A DNA stretch of 64,000 nucleotides from Thermocrinis ruber (lineage in GTDB: Bacteria > Aquificota > Aquificia > Aquificales > Aquificaceae), in contig NZ_CP007028.1 in the NCBI RefSeq assembly GCF_000512735.1, forward strand, positions 806,001-870,000, read 5' to 3'. Each line of letters begins with the position of its first letter. Within the stretch, counting starts at the first letter, position 1. The notes beneath the pieces are model-generated. The model did not search any database. It had not been told where the DNA came from and saw only the letters and a program-made list of their open reading frames with translations. This document shows positions 25,066 to 33,562 of the stretch, in pieces. The translations under genes and the position numbers were made by a program.

Positions 25066-27687
25066 ATGGCGCTGTTTCCAAGAATGGACCGCATACCAAT
25101 ACCACCAAAGGATGCCCAAAAATTTGTCACCGTCTGCCAATACTGTAATGTGGGCTGTGGCTACTATGTCTACAGGTGGCCTATAGGCAAGGAGGGTGGT
25201 CTAAAGCCCGAGGAGAACGCCCTGGGTATAGACTTCACCAAGCAGGGAGTAGCCCTGCAAACCCAATCAATAACTGAAACTATGTACAATGTAGTAAAGG
25301 GTGAAGACGGCAAGCTTTACAACATACTCATACTGCCCGCGAAGGACTCGCCCATAAACAGAGGAAACTACTCCATAAGGGGTGGAACCAACGCACAGGC
25401 AGCCTATTCACCCACAAAGCCCACCAGAAACAGGCTACACTATCCTCTGATAAGGGTTGGTGATCAGTTTATGCCCGTTAGCTGGGATGAAGCCATAGAC
25501 CTTATCGCAAGGGTAGTGAAGGGCGTCAAGGACAAATGGGGACCGGACTCTATAGCGATGAAGATCCACGACCATGGAAACTCTGGCGCTGGCTTTGAGG
25601 ACAACTGGGCGGTAGGAAAGTTCTTCTTCGTAGCTGTGGGCACCAGAATGCTCTCTATTCACAACAGACCCGCCTATAACTCCGAGGTCTGGGGGCAAAG
25701 GGAAAGGGGAACCCACGAGCTTAACTACACCTACGAGGACGCAAGGCTCGCGGACACCATCGTGCTTTGGGGTGCTAACTCCTTTGAAACCGCATCTGTC
25801 TTCTACACAGAGCACATGCTACCAAACCTCCAAGGTGCAACCATAGAGGAAAAGAAGAAAGAGTATCTGAAGGGAGAGCCCGCAGAACCCGCAAGGATGA
25901 TCATCGTGGACCCCAGGAGAACTGCCAGCGTAACGGTTGCTGAAGCAGTGGCACCCGATAGGGTCCTCCACCTTAGACCAAACCTTGGAACAGACTATGT
26001 GCTTGCCAACGCCATAGCAAGGGCTGTCTGGGAAAAGGGATGGTGGGACAAAGAGTTTGTGGAAAAGAGAACAGATCTGAAAACCTTTGAAGATTACAAG
26101 AAGAAATCCCTAATGCTTGATGTCCCTTACGATGAGTTTATGAGCAGGGTGGAAAGGCTAACGGGCGTCAAAAGGGCAGACATAGAAAAGGCAGCGGAGT
26201 GGATCGCCAAGCCCAAAGCAGGAGGTTTTAGAAGGAGAACTCTTATCATATACGAAAAGGGTGTAATATGGGGCTATAAGAACTACGACACCATTGCAGC
26301 CATTGCCCAACTAGCTGCACTTACTGGAAACTACGGAAAGCCCGGCACAGGCTGTGGAAGGCAGGGCGGACACCAAGAAGGCTATGTAAGACCTCACAGC
26401 AAATCCAGGGCAAAACTTGTGGGCTCCATATACGCAGGAGGACCACCACCCAACATAGACGAGTATGTAAAGAACGACCCAAGGGCGAAGGTTTATTTCG
26501 TGGCTGGAACAGACCCGTATCTCTCCACACCAAACTCTCAAGCCTATAAGAAGAGGGTGCACGAAAGGACGCTTGCGCTTACAAGATATCTCTCTGAACA
26601 GGCAAAGCTGGCAGGAGAGCCCTCCGGCTCTGAGGAGAGGGCAAAGAGGATCCTTGAAGGTCTTGAAAAGACGGACGGTCTGTTCATGGTGGTTATAAAC
26701 ATGTATGAGATTGAAACCGCAAGGGATGCCCACGTCATACTACCCGCAGCGGGCTGGGGAGAAACACCTACCACCCACATAAACTGCAACAGCAGGCTTC
26801 TCAGGATCGCAGACCAATTTATGGCACCTCCCGGAGAGGCTAAGCCCGACTGGTGGATTTGGGGAAGGATAGCTACCAGGATGAAGGAACTATACGAGGC
26901 GGAAGGAAACCGCGAAGAGGCCAAATACTGTGCGGGTATGGACTGGAAGAGTGCGGAGGAAGTATTCTTGGACGGAGCAAGTGAGTTTCCGAACAACAGG
27001 GTCTCGGAGGCAGACGAGGCAATGCTACCCGCAGAGTGCTACAAAGGTGTGACCTACGAATATCTCAGAAAGGTAGGACAAAAGGGCATACAGACTCCCG
27101 TTCGCATAGACCCCAAGACGGGAGAGCTTGTGGGCACAAAGAGAAGGTATGTGCACAAGTTTGGCACACCGGATGGTAAGTTCAAGTGGTATGGCACAGA
27201 CCCATGGGATCCCGACCCCATGAAGTTCTACCCACCCCAGATTACCAAATACTTCAAAGATGGAAATGATAAGAAATTCCCCTTCTGGTTTACCAACGGA
27301 AGATCACAGATAATTTGGCAAACGGGCTACAACGACAGGTATCTGCCTGAGAAGGTCTATACCATACCCTTGCCCTACATAGAGATGAACCCGGAAGACG
27401 CCAAAAGGCTTGGAATTAAGAGCGGAGATATTGTAGAGGTATATAACTTGGAGGGCAACGCCATAGCCCTTGTGTATGTGAACGACGCACCTCCTCCCGG
27501 AACGATATACGGCATAATGTATCACTGGAAGGGTTCCCTCAATCACCTTACCACCGACTACACAGACCCCAAAACCACCATACCCTGGTATAAGGCTTCA
27601 AGGGTGGCAGTAAGAAAGCTAAAGGGTAACCTGCAGGATGTGCTCAAGAACACCTCCCTACTGCCCATAAACGACTTCAAAACCTAA
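25066..27687 (+). CDS. aioA: Arsenite oxidase large (molybdopterin) subunit
   Basis: AioA oxidises arsenite to arsenate at a molybdenum bis-MGD centre. The 873-aa protein has the [3Fe-4S] ligands C24, C27 and C31 (CQYCNVGCGYY). Where four-cluster relatives have a fourth cysteine, this protein has serine in NRGNYSIRGG (near residue 104), characteristic of arsenite oxidase. It has no signal peptide, since export depends on AioB. Length fits the family (about 820-880). It probably lets the organism use arsenite as electron donor or detoxify it. Confidence 0.96.
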   Translation: MALFPRMDRIPIPPKDAQKFVTVCQYCNVGCGYYVYRWPIGKEGGLKPEENALGIDFTKQGVALQTQSITETMYNVVKGEDGKLYNILILPAKDSPINRGNYSIRGGTNAQAAYSPTKPTRNRLHYPLIRVGDQFMPVSWDEAIDLIARVVKGVKDKWGPDSIAMKIHDHGNSGAGFEDNWAVGKFFFVAVGTRMLSIHNRPAYNSEVWGQRERGTHELNYTYEDARLADTIVLWGANSFETASVFYTEHMLPNLQGATIEEKKKEYLKGEPAEPARMIIVDPRRTASVTVAEAVAPDRVLHLRPNLGTDYVLANAIARAVWEKGWWDKEFVEKRTDLKTFEDYKKKSLMLDVPYDEFMSRVERLTGVKRADIEKAAEWIAKPKAGGFRRRTLIIYEKGVIWGYKNYDTIAAIAQLAALTGNYGKPGTGCGRQGGHQEGYVRPHSKSRAKLVGSIYAGGPPPNIDEYVKNDPRAKVYFVAGTDPYLSTPNSQAYKKRVHERTLALTRYLSEQAKLAGEPSGSEERAKRILEGLEKTDGLFMVVINMYEIETARDAHVILPAAGWGETPTTHINCNSRLLRIADQFMAPPGEAKPDWWIWGRIATRMKELYEAEGNREEAKYCAGMDWKSAEEVFLDGASEFPNNRVSEADEAMLPAECYKGVTYEYLRKVGQKGIQTPVRIDPKTGELVGTKRRYVHKFGTPDGKFKWYGTDPWDPDPMKFYPPQITKYFKDGNDKKFPFWFTNGRSQIIWQTGYNDRYLPEKVYTIPLPYIEMNPEDAKRLGIKSGDIVEVYNLEGNAIALVYVNDAPPPGTIYGIMYHWKGSLNHLTTDYTDPKTTIPWYKASRVAVRKLKGNLQDVLKNTSLLPINDFKT

Positions 27688-27695
27688 ATCTAACT

Positions 27696-27711
27696 GGGGG
27701 CTTGTGCCCCC
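27696..27711 (+). terminator. Hairpin after aioA
   Basis: GGGGGC, TTGT, GCCCCC forms a perfect 6-bp stem 9 bp after the aioA stop, followed by only a weak T tract (TTGGT). It could weaken read-through into the small gene and flavoprotein. Confidence 0.6.
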
Positions 27712-27742
27712 TTGGTATAAAAAAACTTTAGGAGTTATCCAA

Positions 27743-27885
27743 ATGATAGACCCTGAAGTCCTTTCAAAGGTGCGCACATTCCTCAGAGCGGAGGGGTGAT
27801 AATTCCTAAGGGACCCATAAAGGAGTTTTACTCCCAGCTCATGAAGCTTTCTGGTTTTGGCATAGGTGGTCTGCTTAAGCAGTGA
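27743..27885 (+). pseudogene. Small gene with a frameshift between aioA and the flavoprotein
   Basis: An ATG at 27743 with a GGAG site gives MIDPEVLSKVRTFLRAEG, then TGA at 27797-27799. Starting at GTG 27796 the next frame continues VIIPKGPIKEFYSQLM, then KLSGFGIGGLLKQ, to TGA 27883-27885. A missing G in the GGGG run at 27793-27796 would join the two into a protein of about 47 aa. It is either a decayed gene, a sequencing error, or a programmed frameshift. I do not know the family. The rest of the 27688-28035 gap is regulatory. Confidence 0.5.
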
Positions 27886-27902
27886 TGGCTTTTATTGAGC
27901 AT

Positions 27903-27940
27903 TGCTTAATTTTTGAACAGCTGTGCTCAGTCCTTGAGCG
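27903..27940 (+). promoter_or_regulatory. Paired AioR operator before the flavoprotein gene
   Basis: TGCTTAATTTTTGAACA (27903-27919) and TGCTCAGTCCTTGAGCG (27924-27940) match the dyad TGCTCAA-N3-TTGAGCA. Starts are 21 bp apart, and the last site ends 52 bp before the -24 box, exactly as in front of aioB. An extra half-site TTGAGCA is at 27895-27901. Confidence 0.75.
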
Positions 27941-27992
27941 AGTTCTAAGGACATGCCCTTGATTTTTCATGGCTTTAAGCTTTACCCTATGT

Positions 27993-28008
27993 TGGCACGC
28001 TTTTTGCA
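27993..28008 (+). promoter_or_regulatory. Sigma-54 promoter of the flavoprotein gene
   Basis: TGGCACG (27993-27999), 4 bp, TTGCA (28004-28008) is a full-consensus -24/-12 element. CTTGATTTTTCA at 27958-27969 is also found upstream of aioB, displaced by 11 bp. Confidence 0.92.
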
Positions 28009-28035
28009 TAAAATCTACGGAGTGGAGGACCACGG

Positions 28036-29271
28036 ATGATAAAGCACTTTGATGTGGTTGTGGTGGGCAGTGGTCCGGGTGGTTTCACCAGCGCCTTGAT
28101 CCTTGCAAGACAGGGTTTTAAAACAGCACTTGTAGAAAGGGAAAAACTGGGTGGTACTTGCCTTCAGAGGGGTTGCATACCAAAGGAGGGTATGTATCAG
28201 ATCGCGCGCTCCGCTCACTTTCTAAAAAAGCGTCTAGGAGTTTCTGTCCCTTTGGATTTTGAAAAGGCCCTCCTTAAGGTTAGAGAAAGGATAAATAAGA
28301 TAGAAGAAAACGCAAAGTTTTTACTCAAAAAGGAGGGTATTGTCCTTGTGGAGGGTTCCGCAAAGCTTGTGGATGAAAAGGTCATCAAGGTTGGGAGAAA
28401 CACTTACCTTAAAGCAGACCACATTATTTTAGCCTGCGGTTCAAGACAAAAAGAGGCTGGCGTAAGCGCGGAGGACCTTCTAACGGGCAAAGTTAAGCCA
28501 AAAGGAAAGATCCTCATTGAGGGCTCTGGTGCTACCGCCTGCGAGCTGTCTTTTATACTCTCCGTCTTCGGCTTTGAAGTGTTCTTAAAGGTGGAGGGGA
28601 GGCTTTTGAAAGATTATCCAGTGGAAGAAGAATTCGTTGAAAAGCTTGAAAGGGAGTTGGAGATGTGCGGTGTAAAATTCACCACAACCAACGAAGACGC
28701 AGACCTTCTTGTAAAGGCAACCGGTAGGGTCCCAAACCTCTGTGAGGAGGAATTTCCCTTCCTTGAGAGGGACGAGGAGGGTTATGTAAAGGTTTCACCT
28801 TACATGAGAACGAACCTTCAAAATGTTTATGCGGTGGGAGACATAACAAAGCCTATGGGTGCATCCCATGCCATAGCCAAGGCAAAGAGTGCCTGTCAGT
28901 GTATAATGGGATGTCCGCAACCCTACAGACCGGAGCTGGTGCCCGTAGTAATATGCTCTGCATTGGAATTGGGCTTTGTGGGAAGTATGAAGGAAGGCAG
29001 GAGAATAGTTAAGACCTTAAACGCCAACACAAAGAGCTTTGTGAACGGATGGAACGGTATGATCAGCATTATTGTGGACGAAGAAGAAAGGCTCTCTTAC
29101 TCTTCTATGTTAGGTGAGTGCGTAAGCGAGCCCATGAACATAGCCTCTGCCATTATCGGAAGTGCCCTCTGGGACCAGTTCTTCTTTTCCAACAACTACA
29201 CACACCCCTCCATCTGCGAATCCTTCTCCGACCTGAGCTTGGAGTTTATGTTCAATTTGCTAAACCTTTGA
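28036..29271 (+). CDS. Dihydrolipoamide-dehydrogenase-like flavoprotein in the AioR regulon
   Basis: This 411-aa member of the pyridine-nucleotide disulfide oxidoreductase family has the FAD motif GSGPGG (11-16) and a redox disulfide C42/C47 in GGTCLQRGCIP. The NAD-binding half (about 155-230) is short, and the usual GxGxxG reads EGSGATACE. AVGDITKP binds FAD, and the C-terminal HPSICE replaces HPTxxE. At 411 aa it is about 50 residues shorter than normal Lpd. Its own sigma-54/AioR promoter implies a role during arsenite exposure, perhaps with lipoyl or thiol substrates. No lipoyl protein gene is adjacent. Confidence 0.82.
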   Translation: MIKHFDVVVVGSGPGGFTSALILARQGFKTALVEREKLGGTCLQRGCIPKEGMYQIARSAHFLKKRLGVSVPLDFEKALLKVRERINKIEENAKFLLKKEGIVLVEGSAKLVDEKVIKVGRNTYLKADHIILACGSRQKEAGVSAEDLLTGKVKPKGKILIEGSGATACELSFILSVFGFEVFLKVEGRLLKDYPVEEEFVEKLERELEMCGVKFTTTNEDADLLVKATGRVPNLCEEEFPFLERDEEGYVKVSPYMRTNLQNVYAVGDITKPMGASHAIAKAKSACQCIMGCPQPYRPELVPVVICSALELGFVGSMKEGRRIVKTLNANTKSFVNGWNGMISIIVDEEERLSYSSMLGECVSEPMNIASAIIGSALWDQFFFSNNYTHPSICESFSDLSLEFMFNLLNL

Positions 29272-29276
29272 ATTCT

Positions 29277-32099
29277 TCAATGAACAGAGCGCTCCTTTAA
29301 GAGTCTTTCCACATACACATCCAAATCATCCAGAGGCACTGTGCCAACCTTTTCGCCTCCCAAGAACACATCCACCGCCAACTTTACTTCTCCGTTTATC
29401 TTTACCTTGGTGCCCACAAAGCCTATGTCTCCCGCACCGTGCTGTCCGCAACCCTTGGCGCAACCAGACCAGTGCATTCTTATGGGTTCCTCTCTTGGTA
29501 ATCTCTCCGAAAGGTAGTTGGCAAGCTTTATGGCGTCAGGTTTGTTTTCTATGACCCCAAAGGCACATGTCCTGCTTCCCTGACAAGCCATAAGCCCTTC
29601 AAAATAAGGGCTGTTTGAGATCCTATATCTTTCAAACAATTCATCATCAAGAAGCCCGTTAAGGTTTTCCTCCGGCACATTAACTATGTAAAGGTTTTGG
29701 TATGTAGAAAGCCTGATCTCACCGCTTCCATACCTTTTGGCAAGCTCTGCCACTCTTTCAAGGTCGGTCCCAGTAAAAATGCCCGTTGGAACCACAAGGC
29801 TCACCGCATACAGCCCGTTCTTTTGCCTTATTATCCCGCATCTCTCACCAACCTTTTGGACAAGCTCCTCTCCCCTTCTCCATAAGTTTTTCATGAGCCT
29901 CTGCTCAAGCTCTTTTCTAAAACCATCAACGCCCAATTCTTTTATCAAAAAATACAGGCGGTTTTTATTCCTATCTTCCCTGTTTCCCATATCCGAATAC
30001 AGTTCAAAAATCCCTTTGGCTATGTCCAAGACTTCGTGCGGTCTTACAAAGATGTTCAAGTCAAAGCCAGCTATGGGTCCTCCGGAGCCTATCTTCCCAC
30101 CTGCATAAACATTAAAGCCTATCAGACCGTCCTTTTGGGCTAGGTAAAAACAAAGGTCGTTATATTTGCAATTAACAGCGTCCACCTTTGAGCCCAAGAT
30201 AGCCAAGTTAAATTTTCTTGGGAGGTCCGCGTATTGCTTTTTCCCTAAAAATAGCCTTTCAATGTTCTTAGCTATGGGGATGGTATCTATAACCGATTCC
30301 TCTACGAGCCCCGAGAGGGGGTCTCCCGTTATATTTCTTATGTTATCCATTCCAGTCTGTAAAGTTGTCAGACCAACTGTTTGTAGAGCCATCAGCACTT
30401 CGGGAAGGTTCTTAAGCTCTATCCATCTTAGCTGAACCTGTTGTCTTGAGGTAAGGTCTACGTCATTTTTGCCGAACTTCTTTGAAAGGTGGGCTATTAT
30501 CTTAGCCTGCTCCGATGTGAGCCTTCCGTGGGTTATTCTTATCCGCACCATAAAGTAGCCGGGCGTTGCCTTTCTGTAGAAGATGCCATACCATTTTAGC
30601 CCAATGTCTCTATCCTCCTCCGGGCTCTCCTGCCAATCCTTCCACTCTTCAAGCTTTTTCAAAAGTCCCCTTTCAAAGGGATGTTTTTGCTTTTTGTATT
30701 CTTCAACTTTGTTTATTCTTGCTGGCTTTAACGTTGCATGCTTTCTAAGAATTTCCTCTACAACAACTGCACAGCTACCGCACGAGGTAGAAGCCTTTGT
30801 AGCCCTTTGGATATCCTCCAATGTTTTGGCGCCCTTTTGTATGGCTTTTAAAATTTCTCCGTAGCTCACCACATTGCAGTTGCAAATTATGTCCGACGGT
30901 TTCCATTCCTTCCTTTCTTCTATGAGCAGGTCCCTTATTAGGAAGAAGGGGTCGTCTATGGTTCCCTTTGTTCGCAAGAGTTCCATAAATCTTTCGCTTC
31001 CCTTAAGGTTGCCGTAGAGAATAAAACCTTCCAACTTCCCATCTTTAATAACCGCCTTCCTGTAATTTTCCTCATCCTTATAGAGGAATACCTGATCATC
31101 TTTGCCTTCATGGACCTTTCCTGCGGACATCAACCTAACGCCCGCCACCTTTAACACGCTGTAGTCTAAAGACCCTTCGTATCTTTCCACATTGCCATAG
31201 ACAAGGTTTTTGGCACATACCCTTACCTGTTCCATTATGGGATAAAGTGTGCCGTAAGTTTTGCCTCTATGCTCAATGCATTCCCCCACCGCGTAGATGT
31301 AATTGACGGAAGTTTCAAGAAAATCATTTACCAATATTCCCCTGCGGACCTTTAGTCCGCTCCTCTGTGCAAGTTCTGTGTTCGGTTTTATACCCGTTGC
31401 TATAACCACCAGGTCTGTCTCCAAAACTTCCCCATCGGCGAACCTAACGCCCTTTACCCACCTTTCTCCTAGTATCTCCTCCGTCTTTTTGTTCAAAAGA
31501 ACCTTAATGCCAAAGCTTTCAAGCTTTTTCTGAAGCATTTCACTTGCGGTTGCATCCAACCACTGTTCCATAAGAATGTTCAGAATATGCACCACATACA
31601 CCTCAAGCCCAATGTCCCTTAGAGCCTTGGCACACTCCAAGCCAAGAAGTCCTCCTCCTATCACCACAGCCCTCTTTGATATTCTTGCCACCTCCAGTAT
31701 GCCAAAGACATCCTCAAGGGTTCTGAATAAGAAAACTCCCTTCTTTTCGTAGCCCGATATACGAGGCACATTTGGCAAACTACCCGTGGCTATAACCAGC
31801 CTGTCATAAGAGTATGTTTTACCCCTTGAGGTTATAAACTTCTTTGATTCTGGGAATATTTTATCTACCCTTTCTCCCAAATGAAGCTTTATGCCTTCCT
31901 CTTCAAACTTCTGAAGGCTCTTTAAAAGTAATTGGCTGGGCAGTTTTGCCCCAGCCAGAAGGTCTGTTAGGTATATGCGATTGTAAGGGGGCGTCCTTTC
32001 CTCTCCAAAGAGATGGATCTCAAGGGATGGCTCAAGGCTTAAAAGCTCATCCACAAGGGCACTCCCTGCCATTCCTGCACCTATTATCACAACCTTCAT
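29277..32099 (-). CDS. nirB: NirB-like assimilatory nitrite reductase with fused FAD reductase
   Basis: The protein has about 940 aa. Residues about 1-400 are a FAD/NAD(P)H oxidoreductase (GAGMAGSALVDELL; YAVGECIEHRG). Residues about 410-465 are a BFD-like [2Fe-2S] domain (CNCN and CGSC). The remainder is a nitrite/sulfite reductase with siroheme-[4Fe-4S] ligands in CQGSRTC and CAKGCG near 840 and 880. It should reduce nitrite to ammonia in the cytoplasm. The ATG at 32099 follows GGAGGTG and lies downstream of the sigma-54 promoter. NirD is absent. It converges on the flavoprotein gene with a 5-bp gap. Confidence 0.88.
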   Translation of the reverse strand: MKVVIIGAGMAGSALVDELLSLEPSLEIHLFGEERTPPYNRIYLTDLLAGAKLPSQLLLKSLQKFEEEGIKLHLGERVDKIFPESKKFITSRGKTYSYDRLVIATGSLPNVPRISGYEKKGVFLFRTLEDVFGILEVARISKRAVVIGGGLLGLECAKALRDIGLEVYVVHILNILMEQWLDATASEMLQKKLESFGIKVLLNKKTEEILGERWVKGVRFADGEVLETDLVVIATGIKPNTELAQRSGLKVRRGILVNDFLETSVNYIYAVGECIEHRGKTYGTLYPIMEQVRVCAKNLVYGNVERYEGSLDYSVLKVAGVRLMSAGKVHEGKDDQVFLYKDEENYRKAVIKDGKLEGFILYGNLKGSERFMELLRTKGTIDDPFFLIRDLLIEERKEWKPSDIICNCNVVSYGEILKAIQKGAKTLEDIQRATKASTSCGSCAVVVEEILRKHATLKPARINKVEEYKKQKHPFERGLLKKLEEWKDWQESPEEDRDIGLKWYGIFYRKATPGYFMVRIRITHGRLTSEQAKIIAHLSKKFGKNDVDLTSRQQVQLRWIELKNLPEVLMALQTVGLTTLQTGMDNIRNITGDPLSGLVEESVIDTIPIAKNIERLFLGKKQYADLPRKFNLAILGSKVDAVNCKYNDLCFYLAQKDGLIGFNVYAGGKIGSGGPIAGFDLNIFVRPHEVLDIAKGIFELYSDMGNREDRNKNRLYFLIKELGVDGFRKELEQRLMKNLWRRGEELVQKVGERCGIIRQKNGLYAVSLVVPTGIFTGTDLERVAELAKRYGSGEIRLSTYQNLYIVNVPEENLNGLLDDELFERYRISNSPYFEGLMACQGSRTCAFGVIENKPDAIKLANYLSERLPREEPIRMHWSGCAKGCGQHGAGDIGFVGTKVKINGEVKLAVDVFLGGEKVGTVPLDDLDVYVERLLKERSVH

Positions 32100-32123
32100 A
32101 CTTTCACCTCCAAACTTACATTC

Positions 32124-32139
32124 TGCAAAAAGCATGCCA
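32124..32139 (-). promoter_or_regulatory. Sigma-54 promoter of the nirB-like gene
   Basis: On the minus strand TGGCATG (32139-32133), 4 bp, TTGCA (32128-32124) is a near-perfect -24/-12 element 24 bp upstream of the chosen ATG. It shows that the correct start is 32099, not an upstream codon. Confidence 0.88.
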
Positions 32140-32200
32140 TGTGTTGTAGTTTTCTTTAAAGCTTAGGAGAATGGATACCGGAATGTTCCATGGTAAGAAT

Positions 32201-32228
32201 TGCTAACATTTTTACATTTTTGTTAGCA
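32201..32228. promoter_or_regulatory. Shared upstream dyad between nirB-like gene and nrtA
   Basis: TGCTAACA (32201-32208) and TGTTAGCA (32221-32228) form a perfect 8-bp inverted repeat with a 12-bp A/T-rich spacer. It lies about 62 bp from one -24 box and 73 bp from the other, suited to an enhancer-binding activator serving both directions. The sequence does not match the NtrC consensus I know. TGCTAACA recurs once at 32344-32351, across the nrtA start codon. Confidence 0.6.
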
Positions 32229-32301
32229 TTTATACAAAATAGAAAATGACCAGATCTAAACAAAATTATTGGCAGGCAAGCGTTTAAACATTCTATACCT
32301 C

Positions 32302-32317
32302 TGGTATTGTTTTTGCA
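32302..32317 (+). promoter_or_regulatory. Probable sigma-54 promoter of nrtA
   Basis: TGGTATT (32302-32308), 4 bp, TTGCA (32313-32317) keeps the GG-N10-GC core of -24/-12 promoters but is weaker than the nirB-side element. Confidence 0.7.
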
Positions 32318-32342
32318 GGTAATAGGGTAGGAGGTGAAAACA

Positions 32343-33560
32343 ATGCTAACACGCAGAGAGGTTGTCAAAGGCTTTGCCGCAGGCGTAGGTGCCACCCTTA
32401 TGGGTCCTTATATTTCAAAAGGTGCGGGGAAAATGAGGATCGGCTTTATACCCCTCACCGACTGTGGGAGCGTTGTTATGGCAAAGGAGCTTGGGCTGTA
32501 TAAAAAGTATGGAGTGGATGTGGAGGTGACTAAGGAGGCAAGTTGGCCCAATGTTAGGGATAAGCTTCTCAATGGTGAGCTAACCGCCGCCCACACTCTT
32601 TTCAGTCTTCCGCTTTCTGTCTATACGGGCGTTGGAGGACCAAAGGGCAAAGTTATACCCATAGTTATGGTGATAAATTTCAACGGGCAGGCAATAACGC
32701 TTGCCAACAAGTTCAAGGGCAAGGTGGGCTTTAGGGATATTAAAAACGTAAAACAGGCAGTTCAGGAAATTATAGCAAAGGAGGGTGAATGCACCTTTGC
32801 AATGACCTTTCCGGGAGGAACGCACGATATATGGTTGAGGTATTGGTTGGGCGCCTGTGGCATAAACCCAAACAAAGATGTAAGGGTTATTCCAAACCCA
32901 CCGCCTCAAATGGTGGCAAACATGAAGGTGGGAAGGATGGATGGCTTTTGTGTTGGTGAGCCCTGGAATGCGGTAGCTGTGAGAGAAGGAGTAGGTTTCT
33001 CACACCTTGCCACCCAAGATGTGTGGAAGCACCATCCCGAAAAGGTCCTGGCTTTTAACAACGAGTTTTTTGAAAAGAACAGAGAAGAGGTGAAGGCTAT
33101 AACGAAGGCGGTGCTGGAGGCTGCCAGATGGTGCGACGACATGAAAAACAGAAAAGAGCTTGCAAAGGTTTTGAGCCAGGCAAAGTATGTAAATGCTCCT
33201 GCAGATGCCTTAGAAGCTAGGCTCTTAGGTATTTACGACCTTGGCGTTGGAAAGCATACCTACAAGGATGACTATATGCTCTATTATAAAAACGGAGAGG
33301 TGCCCTTTCCCAAAAAATCTTATGGCATCTTCTTCTTAGCCCAGTTCAGAAGGTGGGAAATGGTCAAAGAACAGATCAACTACAAGGCTGTTGTGGATAC
33401 CATAATCAAACAGGACTTTTATGTTAGCGTGGCAAAGGAGATGAACATACCCATACCGAAGGATGACATGAAGCCCTTAACGGGCTTTATAGACGGTGTG
33501 GTCTTTGACCCCAACGACCCTGAGGGCTCTATAAAGAAGTATGCGGTTAGGGAGGTTTAA
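32343..33560 (+). CDS. nrtA: Nitrate/nitrite ABC transporter substrate-binding protein
   Basis: The 405-aa protein begins MLTRREVVKGFAAGVGA, a Tat-type signal with twin arginine. It shows the NrtA/CmpA/SsuA-like fold (MRIGFIPLTDCGSVVMAKELGLYKKYG; MTFPGGTHDIWLRYWLGACGI). It should capture nitrate in the periplasm for NrtB/NrtD. The ATG at 32343 is 8 bp after GGAGG, and the in-frame GTG at 32334 overlaps that site and is rejected. First gene of the nrt-nas operon. Confidence 0.9.
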   Translation: MLTRREVVKGFAAGVGATLMGPYISKGAGKMRIGFIPLTDCGSVVMAKELGLYKKYGVDVEVTKEASWPNVRDKLLNGELTAAHTLFSLPLSVYTGVGGPKGKVIPIVMVINFNGQAITLANKFKGKVGFRDIKNVKQAVQEIIAKEGECTFAMTFPGGTHDIWLRYWLGACGINPNKDVRVIPNPPPQMVANMKVGRMDGFCVGEPWNAVAVREGVGFSHLATQDVWKHHPEKVLAFNNEFFEKNREEVKAITKAVLEAARWCDDMKNRKELAKVLSQAKYVNAPADALEARLLGIYDLGVGKHTYKDDYMLYYKNGEVPFPKKSYGIFFLAQFRRWEMVKEQINYKAVVDTIIKQDFYVSVAKEMNIPIPKDDMKPLTGFIDGVVFDPNDPEGSIKKYAVREV

Positions 33561-33562
33561 AC

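Noticed and set aside
32100-32135. 12-residue N-terminal extension of the nirB-like protein
   Set aside because: It overlaps the sigma-54 promoter. The ATG at 32099 follows GGAGGTG and begins the FAD motif.
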